NCBI GenBank assembly: GCA_003151425.1
Contig: PLXO01000126.1
Span: forward strand, 1 to 44,513
DNA from: Acetobacteraceae bacterium
Lineage (GTDB): Bacteria; Pseudomonadota; Alphaproteobacteria; Acetobacterales; Acetobacteraceae
Reading direction: 5' to 3'
Length of the DNA: 44,513 bases
The notes below the pieces were generated by a model that ran no database searches, was not told the DNA's origin, and worked only from the letters and a program-made list of their open reading frames with translations. The position numbers and the translations under genes are program-made. Shown here piece after piece: positions 10,456 through 19,230 of this stretch. How positions within the stretch are numbered: position 1 is the stretch's first letter; every line of letters begins with the position of its first letter.

Positions 10456-11670
10456 ATGACGACAGAGATCACCCGCCGGGCCGCGATCGCCGGCGGGCTG
10501 GCCGGGGCGGCGATGACCCGTCGCGCACACGCCCAGGCGCAGAAGCCGGTGCGGATCGCGGTGATCAACGACCAGACCGGCGTCTATTCGGATCTGGGCG
10601 GAGTCGGCTCGATCACCGCGGCGAAACTCGCAGTGGAAGATTTCGGGCCCAACGTCCTCGACCGGCCGATCGAGATTCTCTCGGGCGACCACCAGAACAA
10701 GCCCGATGTCGGCGTGGCATTGTTGCGCGAGTGGTTTTCATCCGGTGCCGAGGTCGCCGCTGATTTCGCCAACTCGGCGATCTCGCTCGCCGCAAATCCG
10801 CTGGCGGTGCAGTACGACAAGATCGCGCTGCACTGCGGCTCGACCAGTTCCGCGATCAGCGGCGTGGGCTGCTCGCCGAACGGGATTCATTGGGCACAGG
10901 ACACCTATGCAGACTCCACCGCGCTGTTCCAGGGGCTGCTGAAATCCGGGCCGAAGAGCTGCTACTTCATCACCGTCGATTACGCCTTTGGCTTGGCGCT
11001 GGAGGCTGACTCGGTCCGTGCCATCAAGAAGTTCGGCGGCACTGTCGTCGGCGCCGTCAAGCACCCTTTGGGTGATTCGGACTATGGATCGTATCTTGCA
11101 TCGGCGGCATCCTCCGGCGCGCAGGTCGTGGTGATCGCCAGCGCCGGCGGCGATACTATCACCTGCGTCAAGCAGGCGGCGGAGTTCGGCGTGACCCAGC
11201 ACCAGCAGGTGGTGACGCCGATCCTCTATCTCACCGACGTGCATGCGCTGAGCCTGCGGGCAGCGCAGGGGCTGCAGTTCGTGCAGTCCTGGTACTGGGA
11301 CCTGACCGATGCCTCGCGCGCCTGGGCAAAGCGGTTCGAGGCGCAGATGAGACGCAAGCCGACCGATCTGCAGGCGGCGGTGTATTCGTCCACGCTGCAC
11401 TATCTCAAGTCGGCGCAGAAGGCCGGCACGACCGACACGAAGACGGTGCTTGCCGCCATGAAGGCGCTGCCGGTATCTGACATGTTCACGCCCGACGGGC
11501 ACATCCAGGCGAACAACAAGATGATCTTCGACGTGCATCTGATGCGGGTGAAAAAGCCGGACGAGTCGAAATACCCCTGGGATTATCTGGAACAGATCGC
11601 CACGATTCCGGGCGACCAGGCGTTTCGTAGCCCCGCCGACAGCGGCTGCCCGTTCGTGAACAAAACCTGA
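10456..11670 (+). CDS. ABC transporter substrate-binding protein (Liv/amide type)
   Basis: A 404-residue periplasmic binding protein of the type I Peripla_BP_6 class. Residues 1-26 look like a twin-arginine signal: TRRAAIAGG, then a hydrophobic stretch ending AHA before Gln. The mature part begins KPVRIAVINDQTGVYSDLGG, typical for branched-chain amino acid or amide binders. Start ATG 10456 follows a G-rich stretch; an earlier ATG at 10309 would bury the signal peptide. Its TGA shares one base with the hyuA start, so binding protein and enzyme form one operon. It likely brings the cyclic amide to the importer; no permease gene follows it here. Confidence 0.85.
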   Translation: MTTEITRRAAIAGGLAGAAMTRRAHAQAQKPVRIAVINDQTGVYSDLGGVGSITAAKLAVEDFGPNVLDRPIEILSGDHQNKPDVGVALLREWFSSGAEVAADFANSAISLAANPLAVQYDKIALHCGSTSSAISGVGCSPNGIHWAQDTYADSTALFQGLLKSGPKSCYFITVDYAFGLALEADSVRAIKKFGGTVVGAVKHPLGDSDYGSYLASAASSGAQVVVIASAGGDTITCVKQAAEFGVTQHQQVVTPILYLTDVHALSLRAAQGLQFVQSWYWDLTDASRAWAKRFEAQMRRKPTDLQAAVYSSTLHYLKSAQKAGTTDTKTVLAAMKALPVSDMFTPDGHIQANNKMIFDVHLMRVKKPDESKYPWDYLEQIATIPGDQAFRSPADSGCPFVNKT

Positions 11671-13790
11671 TGCCGGCAGCCGGCGCGTTGCCCGATCCGC
11701 GCTGCGCGATCGGCACCGATGTTGGGGGCACCTTCACCGATTTGGTGTTCTGCACTGCATCCGGCGAGGTGCACTGCTTCAAGGTGCCGAGCACGCCGTC
11801 GCAGCCGGGCGAAAGCGTCTTGGCCGGAGTCGACGAGATCAGCTCGGCGCTCCACCCGGATGCCGCGGCCTGGCGCGAGGCGCATCACACGCATAGCAGC
11901 ACGGTCGCCACCAACGCGCTGATCGAGCGGCGCGGCGCGCGCGTCGGGCTGATCACCACCACCGGCTTCCGCGACCTGTTCGAACTGCAGCGCCTGGCCA
12001 TTCCGCACCCGATGCGGTTCGATTCGCGTCGTCCGCTGCCGCTGGTGCCACGCGAATTGGTGCGCGAAGTGCGCGGGCGCATCGGCGCGGACGGCGCCGA
12101 GGTCGAGAAGCTGCACGAACAGGACGTGATCGATGCCGCGCGCGCCCTGGCGGCGGCGGGGGTGGAGATCGCGGTGGTGACCTTCATCCACAGCTACCGC
12201 AATCCGGCGCACGAGCAGTTGGCGCGGACGTTGCTTCGGCGGCATGGCATCGATCTGCGCGTGGAACTGTCCAGCGACATCTGGCCGCAGGCGCGCGAAT
12301 ACGAACGCGCCGTGCTGACCGCGATCAACGCCAGCGTGCGCCCGATCGTCGAAGCCTATATCGGGCGGTTGAACGACCGGCTTGAGGTGCGCGGTCTTGC
12401 CGTGCCGGCGCGCGTCGCCCGGTCGAACGGCGGCGCGGAGCTGGCGCGCACAATCCGTGATCGCCCGGTGGTTGCGTTGCTCTCCGGCCCGGCTGCGGGC
12501 GTCGCGGGTGCGGCCGACGCCGCGGAGGATGCCGGCTGGGAGAAAGCCGACCTGATGACGCTGGATGTCGGCGGCACCAGCGCCGATATCGGCGTCATCC
12601 GCGCCGGCGCGCCGGTGCTGAGCAGTGAGGAGCAGGTCGGGGACTTCCCAGTGCTGATCCCGACTGTTGCGGTGTCCAGCATCGGCGCCGGCGGCGGGTC
12701 GATCCTCTGGCTCGACACCACAGGATCGTTGAAGGTCGGCCCGCGCAGCGTCGGCGCCGACCCCGGCCCGGCGTGTTACGGCAGCGGATCGATGGTCCCG
12801 GCGTTGACCGATGCGTTTCTGGTGGCGGGCCTGCTGACGCCGGGCCAGCGCCTGGGCGGCAAGCTGGCGCTGCAACTGGCACCGGCGCGCCAGGCGCTCG
12901 CGACGATCGGCGAACGATTGAACTGGACGGCGGAGCAGGTCGCCGACGGGGCGATCCGTATCGCCACCGCGATGATGGCGGCGGAGGCCACGCGCGTGCT
13001 GGCGCGCCGCGGCGTCGATGCGCCGCGCTTCCGCATGGTGGCGTTTGGCGGTGCCGGCCCGCTGCTGGCGGCGTTGATCGCCGAGGAGATCGCCATCGAT
13101 ACGATCCTGATCCCGCCGTTTCCTGGTGCGTTGAGCGCGCTCGGCGCCGCGCGGGCGAATATCGAAGGCGACCTGGTGCGTCCGCTCTACGCGCGCCTGC
13201 ACGTGGTCACGGCCGCCGGACTGGCAGATTCGTATCGCGCGCTGCGCGACGCGGCGGCCGCCTGGATCGCCGCGCAATCCACCGGCTCCGGCGTCGAAAC
13301 GACCGACGTCACATACGTGGCGGAGATGCGCTACGAGGGACAAGGCTACGATGTCGCGGTCGCGCTAGATGAGGACTGGCTCGTCACCGGTGATCGCGAG
13401 CGCATCGCCGCCGCGTTCCATGAAGCACATCGCGCGGTCTACGGTCATGCCACCGAGGCCAACGAGGTCTGGCTGAAGGAACTGCGGGCGCACATCACCG
13501 GCACGGTCCCACGGCCGCGTCTGCGCGCGGCCCGCGACAACGATGACACGCCGCGATCAAAACGACCGGTCCGGCTTGGCGCGCGTGTCATCGAGGCGAC
13601 GGTGCTCGGTCGGAACGTGGTCACCAAGGATGCGGCCGTACTCGGTCCGGCCATCCTCAATCAGATGGACACCACCACGCTGATCCCGCCCGGGTGGCAG
13701 GCGCGCTTGGCGCCATCCGGCGCATTGATCCTGTCGCGCACCGAAGGCGCGTCCGCTCCAGATCGCACCGAAGCGGAGGCACGGCGATGA
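11670..13790 (+). CDS. hyuA: Hydantoinase/oxoprolinase subunit A
   Basis: A 706-residue HyuA-type subunit. It begins with the ATPase loop IGTDVGGTFTDLVFC (14-28), contains STVATNALIERRGAR, and has a second loop LDVGGTSADIGV near 295, followed by GAGGGSILWLD. Together these form the ATP-binding half of ATP-dependent N-methylhydantoinase, oxoprolinase or acetone carboxylase-like enzymes. The start overlaps the binding protein stop (TGATG), and its stop overlaps hyuB (ATGA), so the three genes are tightly coupled. It is distinct from the fused enzyme at 4106-7711, meaning the window carries two enzymes of the family. Confidence 0.9.
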   Translation: MPAAGALPDPRCAIGTDVGGTFTDLVFCTASGEVHCFKVPSTPSQPGESVLAGVDEISSALHPDAAAWREAHHTHSSTVATNALIERRGARVGLITTTGFRDLFELQRLAIPHPMRFDSRRPLPLVPRELVREVRGRIGADGAEVEKLHEQDVIDAARALAAAGVEIAVVTFIHSYRNPAHEQLARTLLRRHGIDLRVELSSDIWPQAREYERAVLTAINASVRPIVEAYIGRLNDRLEVRGLAVPARVARSNGGAELARTIRDRPVVALLSGPAAGVAGAADAAEDAGWEKADLMTLDVGGTSADIGVIRAGAPVLSSEEQVGDFPVLIPTVAVSSIGAGGGSILWLDTTGSLKVGPRSVGADPGPACYGSGSMVPALTDAFLVAGLLTPGQRLGGKLALQLAPARQALATIGERLNWTAEQVADGAIRIATAMMAAEATRVLARRGVDAPRFRMVAFGGAGPLLAALIAEEIAIDTILIPPFPGALSALGAARANIEGDLVRPLYARLHVVTAAGLADSYRALRDAAAAWIAAQSTGSGVETTDVTYVAEMRYEGQGYDVAVALDEDWLVTGDRERIAAAFHEAHRAVYGHATEANEVWLKELRAHITGTVPRPRLRAARDNDDTPRSKRPVRLGARVIEATVLGRNVVTKDAAVLGPAILNQMDTTTLIPPGWQARLAPSGALILSRTEGASAPDRTEAEARR

Positions 13791-15808
13791 CTCAAACGGC
13801 CATTACCCAAACGGCCACGAGCCAGGACGCCGTCAGCACCGAGATCTTCGCCAACCTGTTCAAGGCCGTCGTCGATGAAATGGCCTGGATCCTGCTGCGC
13901 TCCTCGCACACCACCTTCGTGAAGGAGACACAGGATTTCGCCGTCGCGCTGGTGACGACGGAGGGCGAGACTTTCGCCTATCCTTACGGTGCCGGCGCCA
14001 CGCCGATCATGGGCGTGCCGATGCATGCCGGCACCAAGGCGGTGACCGACTGGGCGCCGGGCGACGTGCTGATGACCAACGACCCGTACACCACGGGCGG
14101 CATGGTCATGCACCTGAACGATATCTACCTGTTCCAGCCGATCTTCGCCGACGGCGCGCTGCTGTGCTTCGCCTGGTGCTTCATCCACTGCACCGACGTC
14201 GGTGGCTACGCGCCCGGCAGCATCGACATGCAGAACAGCGAGGTGTTCCAGGAAGGTCTGCGCCTGCGCCCGATGCGGCTGTATCGCGCCGGCGTTCTGA
14301 ACATCGAGTTGTGGAACATCTTTGCCGACAATTGCCGCATCCCGGCGCTGAACTGGGGCGATATCACTGCCTGCGTCTCGTCACTGAACAAGGCCGCCGA
14401 GCGCATGCAGCGGCTGACGCAGCGCTATGGGCGCGAGGCAGTGACCGCGGCGATCACCGGCACACTCGATCGCACGGAGCAGATCACCCGCGAGGTGCTC
14501 GCGCGCATCCCAGCCGGCGAATACCGTTTCACCGAGTTCTTCGAGGATGACTATATCAGCGACCTGCCGGTCCGCATCGTGTTGCGCCTGGTCTCGCACG
14601 GCGACGGGCGGGTGACGCTGGACTACACCGGCTCCGACCCGCAGGTTCGCGCGGCACTCAATCTGCCGGCCGGTTCGATGAAGCATCATCCGTTCCTGTC
14701 GCTGGGCCTGACCAACTTCGTGGTTACGAAGTCGGAGTCGATCCACATCAATGCGGGAATCCAGCGCTGCATCGAGCTGGTGCTGCCGGAGGCGTCCATC
14801 GTCAACGCGCGCTTCCCCGCCGCCTGTGGCATGCGGTTCACCACGGCGATGCGCGTCCACGACCTGGTGGTGGGCGCGCTGACAAAGGCGCTGCCGGGCG
14901 AGGTGCCCGCGGGTGGCGGCAACACGCTGGTAGTCTCGTATATTTCGACCTCGGAACTGGGTGAGACGGGACGCGTGGTGGTGGCGAACCCGGTGGTGGG
15001 CGGCTCGGCCGGCGGACCGGATCGCGACGGTATCTCGGGCACCGATTTCTCGGTGGCGTTCCTGCGGAATGTTCCGGTTGAGGTGCTGGAGTCCGAAGTG
15101 CCGGTGCTGGTGCATCGCTACGCGCTGGTGCCGGATTCGGAAGGCGCCGGACGATTCCGAGGTGGCTTCGGCGTCGCCTATGACGTGGCGATCCAGCACC
15201 CCAGTGCAGTCGTGGTGATGCGCGGCAAGGATCGGTTTCGCTTCGGCAGTTGGGGTGCGTTTGGTGGCGGCAGCGGCGCCGTCAACGGCAATGTCGGGCA
15301 GCGCGGCGACGTCGTGCACGACATCGGCAAGCGCACGGTCTACCGCCCCGAGATGGGCGAGGTCATCCGGCTATGGAGCGGCGGCGGCGGTGGCTACGGC
15401 GATCCGATGCAGCGCGATCCGGCACTGGTGGCACGCGACGTCGCCGATGATCTGGTCTCGCCCGGGCGCGCGTACGACATTTACGGCGTAGTGCTGCGCG
15501 ACGGTGCGGTGGATGCGGCGGCAACGGTGCGCCAGCGCAATGATCTGACGGCGAAACGCACCCCGCCGGCGGCATATGATTTTGGCCCCGCACGTAGCGA
15601 CTGGGAGCGTATCCACGGCACCGCGGCGGAGCTGATCGCCGACTGGCTGCCGTACTTGCCCGCCGGTGTGCGACGTTACGCCCAGGGACGCGTGTATCGG
15701 CACCTGCACGAGATGGGCCCGGGACCGTACGACGCGGCGACGGTGCGGCCAGTGCTGCAACGGTTGGAAACTGAGTTGGGTTCGTCGCGCCAAGTCGCCT
15801 CGGTCTGA
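13787..15808 (+). CDS. hyuB: Hydantoinase/oxoprolinase subunit B
   Basis: A 673-residue HyuB-type subunit, the partner of the preceding HyuA. The N-terminus carries EIFANLFKAVVDEMAWILLR, then HTTFVKETQDFAVAL, with conserved DPYTTGGMVMHLNDI and C-terminal GSGGGGYGDP-like glycine runs (WSGGGGGYGDPMQRDP). The ATG at 13787 overlaps the hyuA stop by four bases; reading further upstream would run antisense-like sequence from hyuA. With hyuA it should form a heteromeric ATP-dependent amide-ring hydrolase in the cytosol. The C-terminal 150 residues (DDLVSPGRAYDIYGVVL) match the normal family tail. It ends 43 bases before the convergent livM gene, and no clear terminator was recognised between them. 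Confidence 0.9.
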   Translation: MTQTAITQTATSQDAVSTEIFANLFKAVVDEMAWILLRSSHTTFVKETQDFAVALVTTEGETFAYPYGAGATPIMGVPMHAGTKAVTDWAPGDVLMTNDPYTTGGMVMHLNDIYLFQPIFADGALLCFAWCFIHCTDVGGYAPGSIDMQNSEVFQEGLRLRPMRLYRAGVLNIELWNIFADNCRIPALNWGDITACVSSLNKAAERMQRLTQRYGREAVTAAITGTLDRTEQITREVLARIPAGEYRFTEFFEDDYISDLPVRIVLRLVSHGDGRVTLDYTGSDPQVRAALNLPAGSMKHHPFLSLGLTNFVVTKSESIHINAGIQRCIELVLPEASIVNARFPAACGMRFTTAMRVHDLVVGALTKALPGEVPAGGGNTLVVSYISTSELGETGRVVVANPVVGGSAGGPDRDGISGTDFSVAFLRNVPVEVLESEVPVLVHRYALVPDSEGAGRFRGGFGVAYDVAIQHPSAVVVMRGKDRFRFGSWGAFGGGSGAVNGNVGQRGDVVHDIGKRTVYRPEMGEVIRLWSGGGGGYGDPMQRDPALVARDVADDLVSPGRAYDIYGVVLRDGAVDAAATVRQRNDLTAKRTPPAAYDFGPARSDWERIHGTAAELIADWLPYLPAGVRRYAQGRVYRHLHEMGPGPYDAATVRPVLQRLETELGSSRQVASV

Positions 15809-15851
15809 TCCGCGTTGGCAACAGCCCAATCACCGCGCCGCTGCGGCCGAA

Positions 15852-16805
15852 TCATGCGCGACGGAATCGGTAATGCAACGATCCCACCAAGCCCTGCGGC
15901 AAGAAGATGATGAACACTACCAGCAACGCGCCGTAGATGAGATTGTCCCAGCCCACGGCTGCCGTGCCGAACGAAATGCGCAACACCTCGGCCAGCACGA
16001 TGGTGATGATGGCGCCCACGGTCGGGCCGAGCAGCACATAGATCCCGCCGACCACCGCCGCGAACACCATCTGCAGCGACACCGCGAAGCCGCTGACCGT
16101 GTCGGGCGAGATGAACATCTGGTACTGGCAATACAGCGCGCCGGCAAACGCCGTCATCGCCGCGCTGAGCAGCGTGATCTTCAGTTTCTCCGCCGTCACA
16201 TGCACGCCGGCCGCGGCGGCGGCATCTTCGTCCTCGGCAATCGCCTCCAGCGCGTAGCGCAGCATGCTGCGGTCGACCCGGTAGCGGATCAACACGCCAA
16301 CCGCCCAGGCGCCCAGCGCAATCAGGTACCAGGTCTGCTTGTCGGTGAACTGCAGCGCGTAGATCGAGTTGCCATCGTGGTAGCGGTTTGGCGTGTAGCC
16401 GAGCGACCCGCCGGTGTAGTCGCGCGTGGCGATGATGACCTGCTGCACGATCGCGCTTAGTGCCAGCGTCACCAGTGCGAAATAATGGCCGATGATCCGG
16501 AAACGGAAGCATGGATAGGCGACCAGCAGCGCGACGGCAGCGGTGGCCAGCATTGCCAGCGGAATGCCGATCCACGGTGTGAGCTGCAGGTAGTTCCACA
16601 GCAGCGCCATGACATAGGCGCCGACTCCCATGAAGCCGCCATGACCAAGCGACACCAGGCCGAACCGGCCCATCACCGACCAGGAGGTGTACATCAGCGA
16701 CCAGATCAGGATGATCACCATGATGTGGAGCGGATAGGGCTCGTGATAGACGAACGGCACCGCCGCAAGCACCGCGCCCATAACCCAGGGCAGTGCGCGC
16801 TTCAT
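15852..16805 (-). CDS. livM: Branched-chain amino acid-type ABC transporter permease LivM
   Basis: A 317-residue inner-membrane permease with many hydrophobic helices. GRFGLVSLGHGGFMGVGAYV near residue 50 is the LivM hallmark, and a cytoplasmic EAA-like loop with AIAEDEDAAAAAGVHV lies near residue 190. ATG 16805 is chosen because it overlaps the livH stop as ATGA; the frame is open upstream only inside livH. It is the last gene of a five-gene minus-strand operon: binding protein, livG, livF, livH, livM. It likely forms the translocation pore with LivH. Confidence 0.9.
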   Translation of the reverse strand: MKRALPWVMGAVLAAVPFVYHEPYPLHIMVIILIWSLMYTSWSVMGRFGLVSLGHGGFMGVGAYVMALLWNYLQLTPWIGIPLAMLATAAVALLVAYPCFRFRIIGHYFALVTLALSAIVQQVIIATRDYTGGSLGYTPNRYHDGNSIYALQFTDKQTWYLIALGAWAVGVLIRYRVDRSMLRYALEAIAEDEDAAAAAGVHVTAEKLKITLLSAAMTAFAGALYCQYQMFISPDTVSGFAVSLQMVFAAVVGGIYVLLGPTVGAIITIVLAEVLRISFGTAAVGWDNLIYGALLVVFIIFLPQGLVGSLHYRFRRA

Positions 16806-17671
16806 GACCGTCTCGCCATCAGACCGCGGGGGCGGATGAACATCATTACGATGAAGAAGACGAAGGCGAAGACGTAGCCCCATTCAAGATCGAGATAGAG
16901 GCCGCTGACCGAAATGATTTCGGCGAAAATGAACGCGGCGATGAAGCCGCCGATCATGTTACCCAGGCCGCCCAGCACACAGATCAGGAAGGTGATCGGC
17001 CCGAAGGTCAGGCCGATGAAGGGGTGGATGTCGTATTGCAGCACCAGCAGGCAGGCGGCGAGCCCGGCCAGCGCACCACCGATGAACGAGGTGATCAAGT
17101 AGATACGCCGCGTATCCACACCCATCAGCGGCATGATCTGCCGGTCCTGCGCGATTGCGCGGATCGCAGCGCCGGTATAGGTGCGCGCCAGGAACAGATA
17201 CACGACCACCATGCCGGCCAACGCCGTGCCGCAGGCCAGCAGCCTCGCATAACTGATATACATGCCGGAGACCTCCAGCACCGGCAGGCGAATGCCGAGA
17301 TTGCGAAAGTCGATGCCGAACGCCACCGTGGCGAAACTCTGCAGGAAAAACAGCACGCCGCCGGTGGCCAGCAACTGGTTGATCGGCGCCGCCCCCAGGA
17401 GTGGCGCGATGACCAGGATGTGCAGAAGCATGCCTAATCCGCCGACGCCGGCGATACAGATCACCGCGGCCAGCACGAACGGCAGGTGAAACACGGAATA
17501 CATGAAATACATTCCGTACATGCCCAGCATGATCAGTTCGACGTAGCAGATCCACACCACGTCGATCACGCCAAAGATCAGGTTCAGCCCGAGCGCCAGC
17601 AAGGCCAGCACACCGCCAAGCAGCAGGCCGTTGATCAGCGCCTCCAGCAAGTAGATGTCGATGCCGAACAT
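16802..17671 (-). CDS. livH: Branched-chain amino acid-type ABC transporter permease LivH
   Basis: A 289-residue inner-membrane permease of the LivH type. It opens with LLEALINGLLLGGVLALLAL, then GLNLIFGVIDVV, the typical first helices. The loop AIRAIAQDRQIMPLMGVDTRR is the coupling segment that contacts the ATPases. GGLGNMIGGFIAAFIFAEI precedes the last helices. Start ATG 17671 has AGGGAG about ten bases upstream. The gene follows livF by 21 bases and overlaps livM by four. The two permeases would form a heterodimer for the uptake of amino acid-like or amide substrates. Confidence 0.9.
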   Translation of the reverse strand: MFGIDIYLLEALINGLLLGGVLALLALGLNLIFGVIDVVWICYVELIMLGMYGMYFMYSVFHLPFVLAAVICIAGVGGLGMLLHILVIAPLLGAAPINQLLATGGVLFFLQSFATVAFGIDFRNLGIRLPVLEVSGMYISYARLLACGTALAGMVVVYLFLARTYTGAAIRAIAQDRQIMPLMGVDTRRIYLITSFIGGALAGLAACLLVLQYDIHPFIGLTFGPITFLICVLGGLGNMIGGFIAAFIFAEIISVSGLYLDLEWGYVFAFVFFIVMMFIRPRGLMARRS

Positions 17672-17692
17672 CCCGGGTGCTCCCTTGCCCAG

Positions 17693-18406
17693 TCAGACGC
17701 CGAGATAGGCTTCGCGGATGGTTTCGCTCGCCAGCAGCTCGGCGGCGGTGCCGCTGGTGCGGATGCTGCCGGCTTCCAGCAGGTAGGCGCGATCGACCAC
17801 ACGAAGCACCTGACGGACATTCTGTTCCACGATCAGCACGGTCAGGCCGCTGGCGCGAATCCGGCGCACCAACTCGAACACCTGCTGCACGATCACCGGC
17901 GCCAAACCGGCCGAAGGCTCGTCGAGGAGCAGAAGCCGCGGGTCGGACATCAGCGCACGGCCGATGGCGCACATTTGCTGCTCGCCGCCCGACAGGGTGC
18001 CGGCGAACTGGTGGCGGCGTTCGGACATGCGAGGAAACAGCTCGTAGACGAATTCGAGCCGCTGGCGGAACTTCGCCCGTGCGGCGGCGACATAGGCACC
18101 CATGCGCAGATTGTCCTCAACCGTCATGCGCGCGAACAGCCGGCGGTTCTCCGGCACATGCGCGATACCCAGCGCCAGGATGCGGTGCGCCGGCGTGGCG
18201 AGGACGTCGGTCCCCTCCATGCTGATGGCGCCGGCCGTGGGCCGGATCAAGCCGGAGATCACCCGCATCAGCGTGGTCTTGCCGGCGCCGTTCGGGCCGA
18301 TCACGGCGACCGCCTCTCCGGCCGCGATCGCCAGCGACACACCGAACAGCGCCTGAAAGCCGCTGTAACCGGCGTCCACCGCGGTGAGGGTGAGCATCTC
18401 CGTCAT
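17693..18406 (-). CDS. livF: ABC transporter ATP-binding protein LivF
   Basis: A 237-residue ATPase with Walker A GPNGAGKTT near residue 38, the signature LSGGEQQMCAIGRAL and Walker B RLLLLDEPSAGLAP, all intact. The short length and the LivF-type C-terminus (LLASETIREAYLGV) place it in the branched-chain amino acid family. ATG 18406 is used; MLTLTA three codons later is an alternative start with GGAG directly before it. It lies 55 bases after livG, a slightly larger gap than elsewhere in the operon but without any sign of a terminator. Confidence 0.9.
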   Translation of the reverse strand: MTEMLTLTAVDAGYSGFQALFGVSLAIAAGEAVAVIGPNGAGKTTLMRVISGLIRPTAGAISMEGTDVLATPAHRILALGIAHVPENRRLFARMTVEDNLRMGAYVAAARAKFRQRLEFVYELFPRMSERRHQFAGTLSGGEQQMCAIGRALMSDPRLLLLDEPSAGLAPVIVQQVFELVRRIRASGLTVLIVEQNVRQVLRVVDRAYLLEAGSIRTSGTAAELLASETIREAYLGV

Positions 18407-18461
18407 GCGCGCCCGGAGTCGATCAGCTTCACAACGCGAACGGTGGAGAAGTCGTTGCGGG

Positions 18462-19220
18462 TCATGCGTTGGCGCGCGCGGCTGTCATTGCCTGCACGTC
18501 TCCGGCGTCGGTGCCGAGATAGACCTCGATCACGCGCGGGTCGGCGGCGACCTGTTCGGGCAGGCCCTCGGCGATCTTCTCGCCGTGGTCCAACACCATC
18601 ACGCGGTCCACCACACGCATCAGCACGCCCATGATGTGCTCGACCCAGATGATGGTGATGCCGAGCTCGCCACGGATTCGGCGCAGCATGTCGGCCGCGT
18701 GGCCCATTTCTGTTTCGTCGAGTCCACCCAAACTTTCGTCGGCCAGCAGCAGCTTCGGCCCGGTGGCCAACGCTTTGGCGAGTTCCAGCTTCTTCAGTCC
18801 GGCGGCGCCGAGGCTGCTGACCGGCGCCGTGCGGTCGGTGGTCAGCCCGACCGTCACCAGCGCGCGCTCCGCCGCCTCGAATGCGCGGGCGCGAGAGTGC
18901 CGGCCCTGGCCGTAAAAGCCTGCGAGGGCCACGTTCTCGAAGATGGTCAGCCGGCGGAACGGACGCGGGATCTGGAAGGTGCGCCCGACTCCGCGATTGA
19001 TGATGCGGTGCGGCGCGGCGCCGCCGATCTCGCGCCCTTCGAAACGGATCGAGCCCGAGGTCGGCACCAGCGTGCCGGACAGCATGTTGAAGATGGTGCT
19101 CTTGCCCGAGCCATTCGGGCCGATCAGGCCAAGAATCTCGCCCTGGTCGACCTTGAACGACACGTTGGCGACGGCAGTGAAGCCACCGAAACGTTTGGAC
19201 AGACCGGTGACTTCCAGCAC
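18462..19220 (-). CDS. livG: ABC transporter ATP-binding protein LivG
   Basis: A 252-residue ATPase with Walker A GPNGSGKST near residue 35 and Walker B KLLLADESLGGLD. The signature region, normally close to LS-x-G-Q in LivG proteins, reads SSLGAAGLKKLELAKAL. The usual Gly-Gln/Asp pair is therefore altered, which may simply be subfamily drift. The C-terminus ADPRVIEVYLGTD is the normal LivG ending. Start is GTG 19220, ten bases after the binding protein stop, with no good ribosome site visible. It pairs with LivF to drive the importer. Confidence 0.88.
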   Translation of the reverse strand: MLEVTGLSKRFGGFTAVANVSFKVDQGEILGLIGPNGSGKSTIFNMLSGTLVPTSGSIRFEGREIGGAAPHRIINRGVGRTFQIPRPFRRLTIFENVALAGFYGQGRHSRARAFEAAERALVTVGLTTDRTAPVSSLGAAGLKKLELAKALATGPKLLLADESLGGLDETEMGHAADMLRRIRGELGITIIWVEHIMGVLMRVVDRVMVLDHGEKIAEGLPEQVAADPRVIEVYLGTDAGDVQAMTAARANA

Positions 19221-19230
19221 GGAGAGGCGG

